From positions 156,674-220,673 of the forward strand of contig NZ_CH902578.1 in NCBI RefSeq assembly GCF_000152805.1: a stretch of DNA of 64,000 bases, in the 5' to 3' direction. Position numbers and translations under genes: made by a program. Origin of the DNA: Maritimibacter alkaliphilus HTCC2654 (lineage in GTDB: Bacteria > Pseudomonadota > Alphaproteobacteria > Rhodobacterales > Rhodobacteraceae). The notes beneath the pieces were generated by a model. That model did not search any database and had not been told where the DNA came from. It saw nothing but the letters and a program-made list of their open reading frames with translations. Below are positions 62,833 to 64,000 of the stretch, piece by piece; the stretch's first letter is position 1; each line of letters opens with the position of its first letter.

Positions 62833-62861
62833 AGACAACAGTTCAAACAGGGAGGAAAGAC

Positions 62862-64000
62862 ATGAATAAAGTCAAAGCCTTGGCAGCCGTCGCTGCCATG
62901 ACGGTGCCGGGGGCCGCATTTGCGCAGACCGCCGGTGTGACCGACGACGAGATCAAGATCGGCGGGGCGCACGACCTGTCGGGCATCTTCGCGCCGTTCT
63001 CGGTTCCGGCCGTGACCGCCGCCAACCTCGTGTTCGAGGAAGTGAACGCGAACGGCGGCATCCACGGGCGCAAGATCACCTATATCGTCGAGGATCACGG
63101 CTATCAGGTGCCCAAGGCCGCGCAGGCCGCCAACAAGCTCATCAACCGTGACGAAGTGTTCGCGATGCTCCTGAACCTCGGGACGCCGCACAACCTCGCC
63201 ATGTTCCAGCTGATGGAGCCGAAGGGCATTCCGAACGTCTCGCCCATCACGGCCGCGCGCCAGATGATCGAGCCGCCCGCGCCGTGGAAATTCGCCGGCA
63301 CCTCGTCCTACTACGACGCGATCAAGGCGACGGCGGAATACATGGTGGCCGAAGAGGGCGCCTCGAAGTTCTGCCTGATGATCCTGCCCACCGACTTCGG
63401 CAAGGAAATCGAAGCGGCGGTGCATGAAATGGCCGAGGCCGGGACCATCGAAATGGGGGCCGAGATCGCCCACAAGCCCGATGAATCCGACTTCACCGGC
63501 GCGCTGGGCAAGGTCAAGGAATCGGGCTGCGACACGGTCGGCATGGCGCTGGGCGTGAGCCAGCAGATCAACGCGATCACCACGGCGAACAAGCTGGGCA
63601 TGGACGTGCGCTTCATGCTGTCGGGCGCGGGCTTCCACACCGTCGTCGCCAAGGGCCTTGCCGCGCAGGGCGTCATGGGCGGCGTCTATGCCGGTGCGGG
63701 CTGGCAGGACCTCGAAGCACGGGCCGGGCAGCCGGAAGTGCAGGAGTGGATCGCCTCCTACAAGGAAGCGACCGGCGAAGACTTCCCCTCGACCGGGGCG
63801 CTGCTGGGCTATGGCGGGGCGACCACCATGGTCAAGGCGCTGGAAGCGGCCGGGCCGGACCTGACCCATGAAAGCTTCATCGCGGCGATGGAAAGCCTCG
63901 ACTACGAAGACCCCATCGGGGGCAACCGGGTCGACTATTCCGCCGACGACCACGTGGGCGCCGACGAAGTCTTCGTGAGCCGCATCGAAAACGGCTCATG
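62862..64000 (+). CDS. ABC transporter substrate-binding protein (partial)
   Basis: Periplasmic type-1 binding protein of the LivK family, cut by the window edge after about 379 residues. Signal peptide to about AAFAQT (residue 22), then GVTDDEIKIGGAHDLSGIFAPFSVPAV, the usual opening of the mature domain. It delivers the substrate to LivHM. GGAGGAAAGAC precedes the start. It follows the ligase gene by 29 bases. Confidence 0.93.
   Translation, partial: MNKVKALAAVAAMTVPGAAFAQTAGVTDDEIKIGGAHDLSGIFAPFSVPAVTAANLVFEEVNANGGIHGRKITYIVEDHGYQVPKAAQAANKLINRDEVFAMLLNLGTPHNLAMFQLMEPKGIPNVSPITAARQMIEPPAPWKFAGTSSYYDAIKATAEYMVAEEGASKFCLMILPTDFGKEIEAAVHEMAEAGTIEMGAEIAHKPDESDFTGALGKVKESGCDTVGMALGVSQQINAITTANKLGMDVRFMLSGAGFHTVVAKGLAAQGVMGGVYAGAGWQDLEARAGQPEVQEWIASYKEATGEDFPSTGALLGYGGATTMVKALEAAGPDLTHESFIAAMESLDYEDPIGGNRVDYSADDHVGADEVFVSRIENGS

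Noticed and set aside
1-64000. tRNA, rRNA, CRISPR array, insertion sequence or prophage genes
   Set aside because: Looked for by eye on both strands and none could be supported; the HNH protein stands alone and the repeat elements lack a transposase.

Overview
The window is GC-rich chromosomal DNA from an alphaproteobacterium, most likely a Rhodobacterales (Roseobacter/Paracoccus-like) species. The basis is the gene content and order: soxRS-VW-XYZABCDEF, cobB/cobA/cobK, cimA, metY, and Liv-type operons with acyl-CoA genes. No species call is justified. It holds 62 supported protein genes. All are complete except the last, which runs off the right edge. I saw no rRNA, tRNA, CRISPR array or insertion sequence.

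Layout. Positions 1-6395 (minus strand) carry tryptophan biosynthesis: trpG-trpD-aminotransferase, then a PpiD/SurA-type periplasmic folding protein and trpE. Positions 6527-12374 carry housekeeping and accessory genes: a divergent polysaccharide deacetylase, metY, a VOC protein, a divergent DUF2239/GIY-YIG-like pair, a GT-A-like protein and a small secreted protein. Positions 12371-31940 form a sulfur-oxidation island. It has a flavin reductase and a fused YeeE/YedE transporter, the SoxR repressor and SoxS, the full Sox periplasmic thiosulfate-oxidation set with its maturation genes SoxV and SoxW, a DUF302 protein, a split YeeE/YedE pair, a persulfide-dioxygenase-like metallo-beta-lactamase, a TIGR01244 sulfur transferase, a SulP transporter, a TauE/SafE exporter and a SLAC1/TDT-family protein. 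Positions 31945-42763 carry yjbR, cysS, cimA, a squalene/phytoene-synthase-like protein, a lipoprotein, an MFS transporter, cobalamin genes, an AlkA-like glycosylase and an esterase. Positions 42764-43367 are a 604-base gap without a supported gene. Positions 43368-50230 carry an HNH endonuclease, a Hint-domain protein, a radical SAM protein and zwf-pgl-pgi (Entner-Doudoroff entry). Positions 50251-56504 (minus) are an acyl-CoA degradation operon behind a TetR regulator. Opposite it, livHMGF, an acyl-CoA ligase and a substrate-binding protein are transcribed rightward to the end.

How the genes work together. Thiosulfate or sulfide sulfur is loaded on SoxYZ, oxidised by SoxXA, SoxB and SoxCD, and reductant for the periplasm comes through SoxV to SoxS/SoxW. 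The downstream block would handle persulfide and sulfite and move sulfur anions across the membrane. A thiol-switch ArsR repressor (SoxR, Cys57/Cys123) is encoded inside the island. Exact copies of the dyad ATTC-N8-GAAT lie before soxX, the DUF302 gene and the metallo-beta-lactamase gene, with near copies before soxV and the yeeE genes, so the whole island looks like one regulon.

The most interesting non-coding signals are: (1) a 14-codon Cys-rich leader ORF with alternative hairpins ahead of cysS; (2) a repeat element present twice, one copy sitting exactly in the livG/livF start-stop overlap and flanked by a perfect 17-bp duplication; (3) the SoxR-type operator network; (4) a hairpin-plus-TATTT motif recurring at gene 3' ends; (5) a nested 40-bp palindrome and a coupled mini-ORF before livH.
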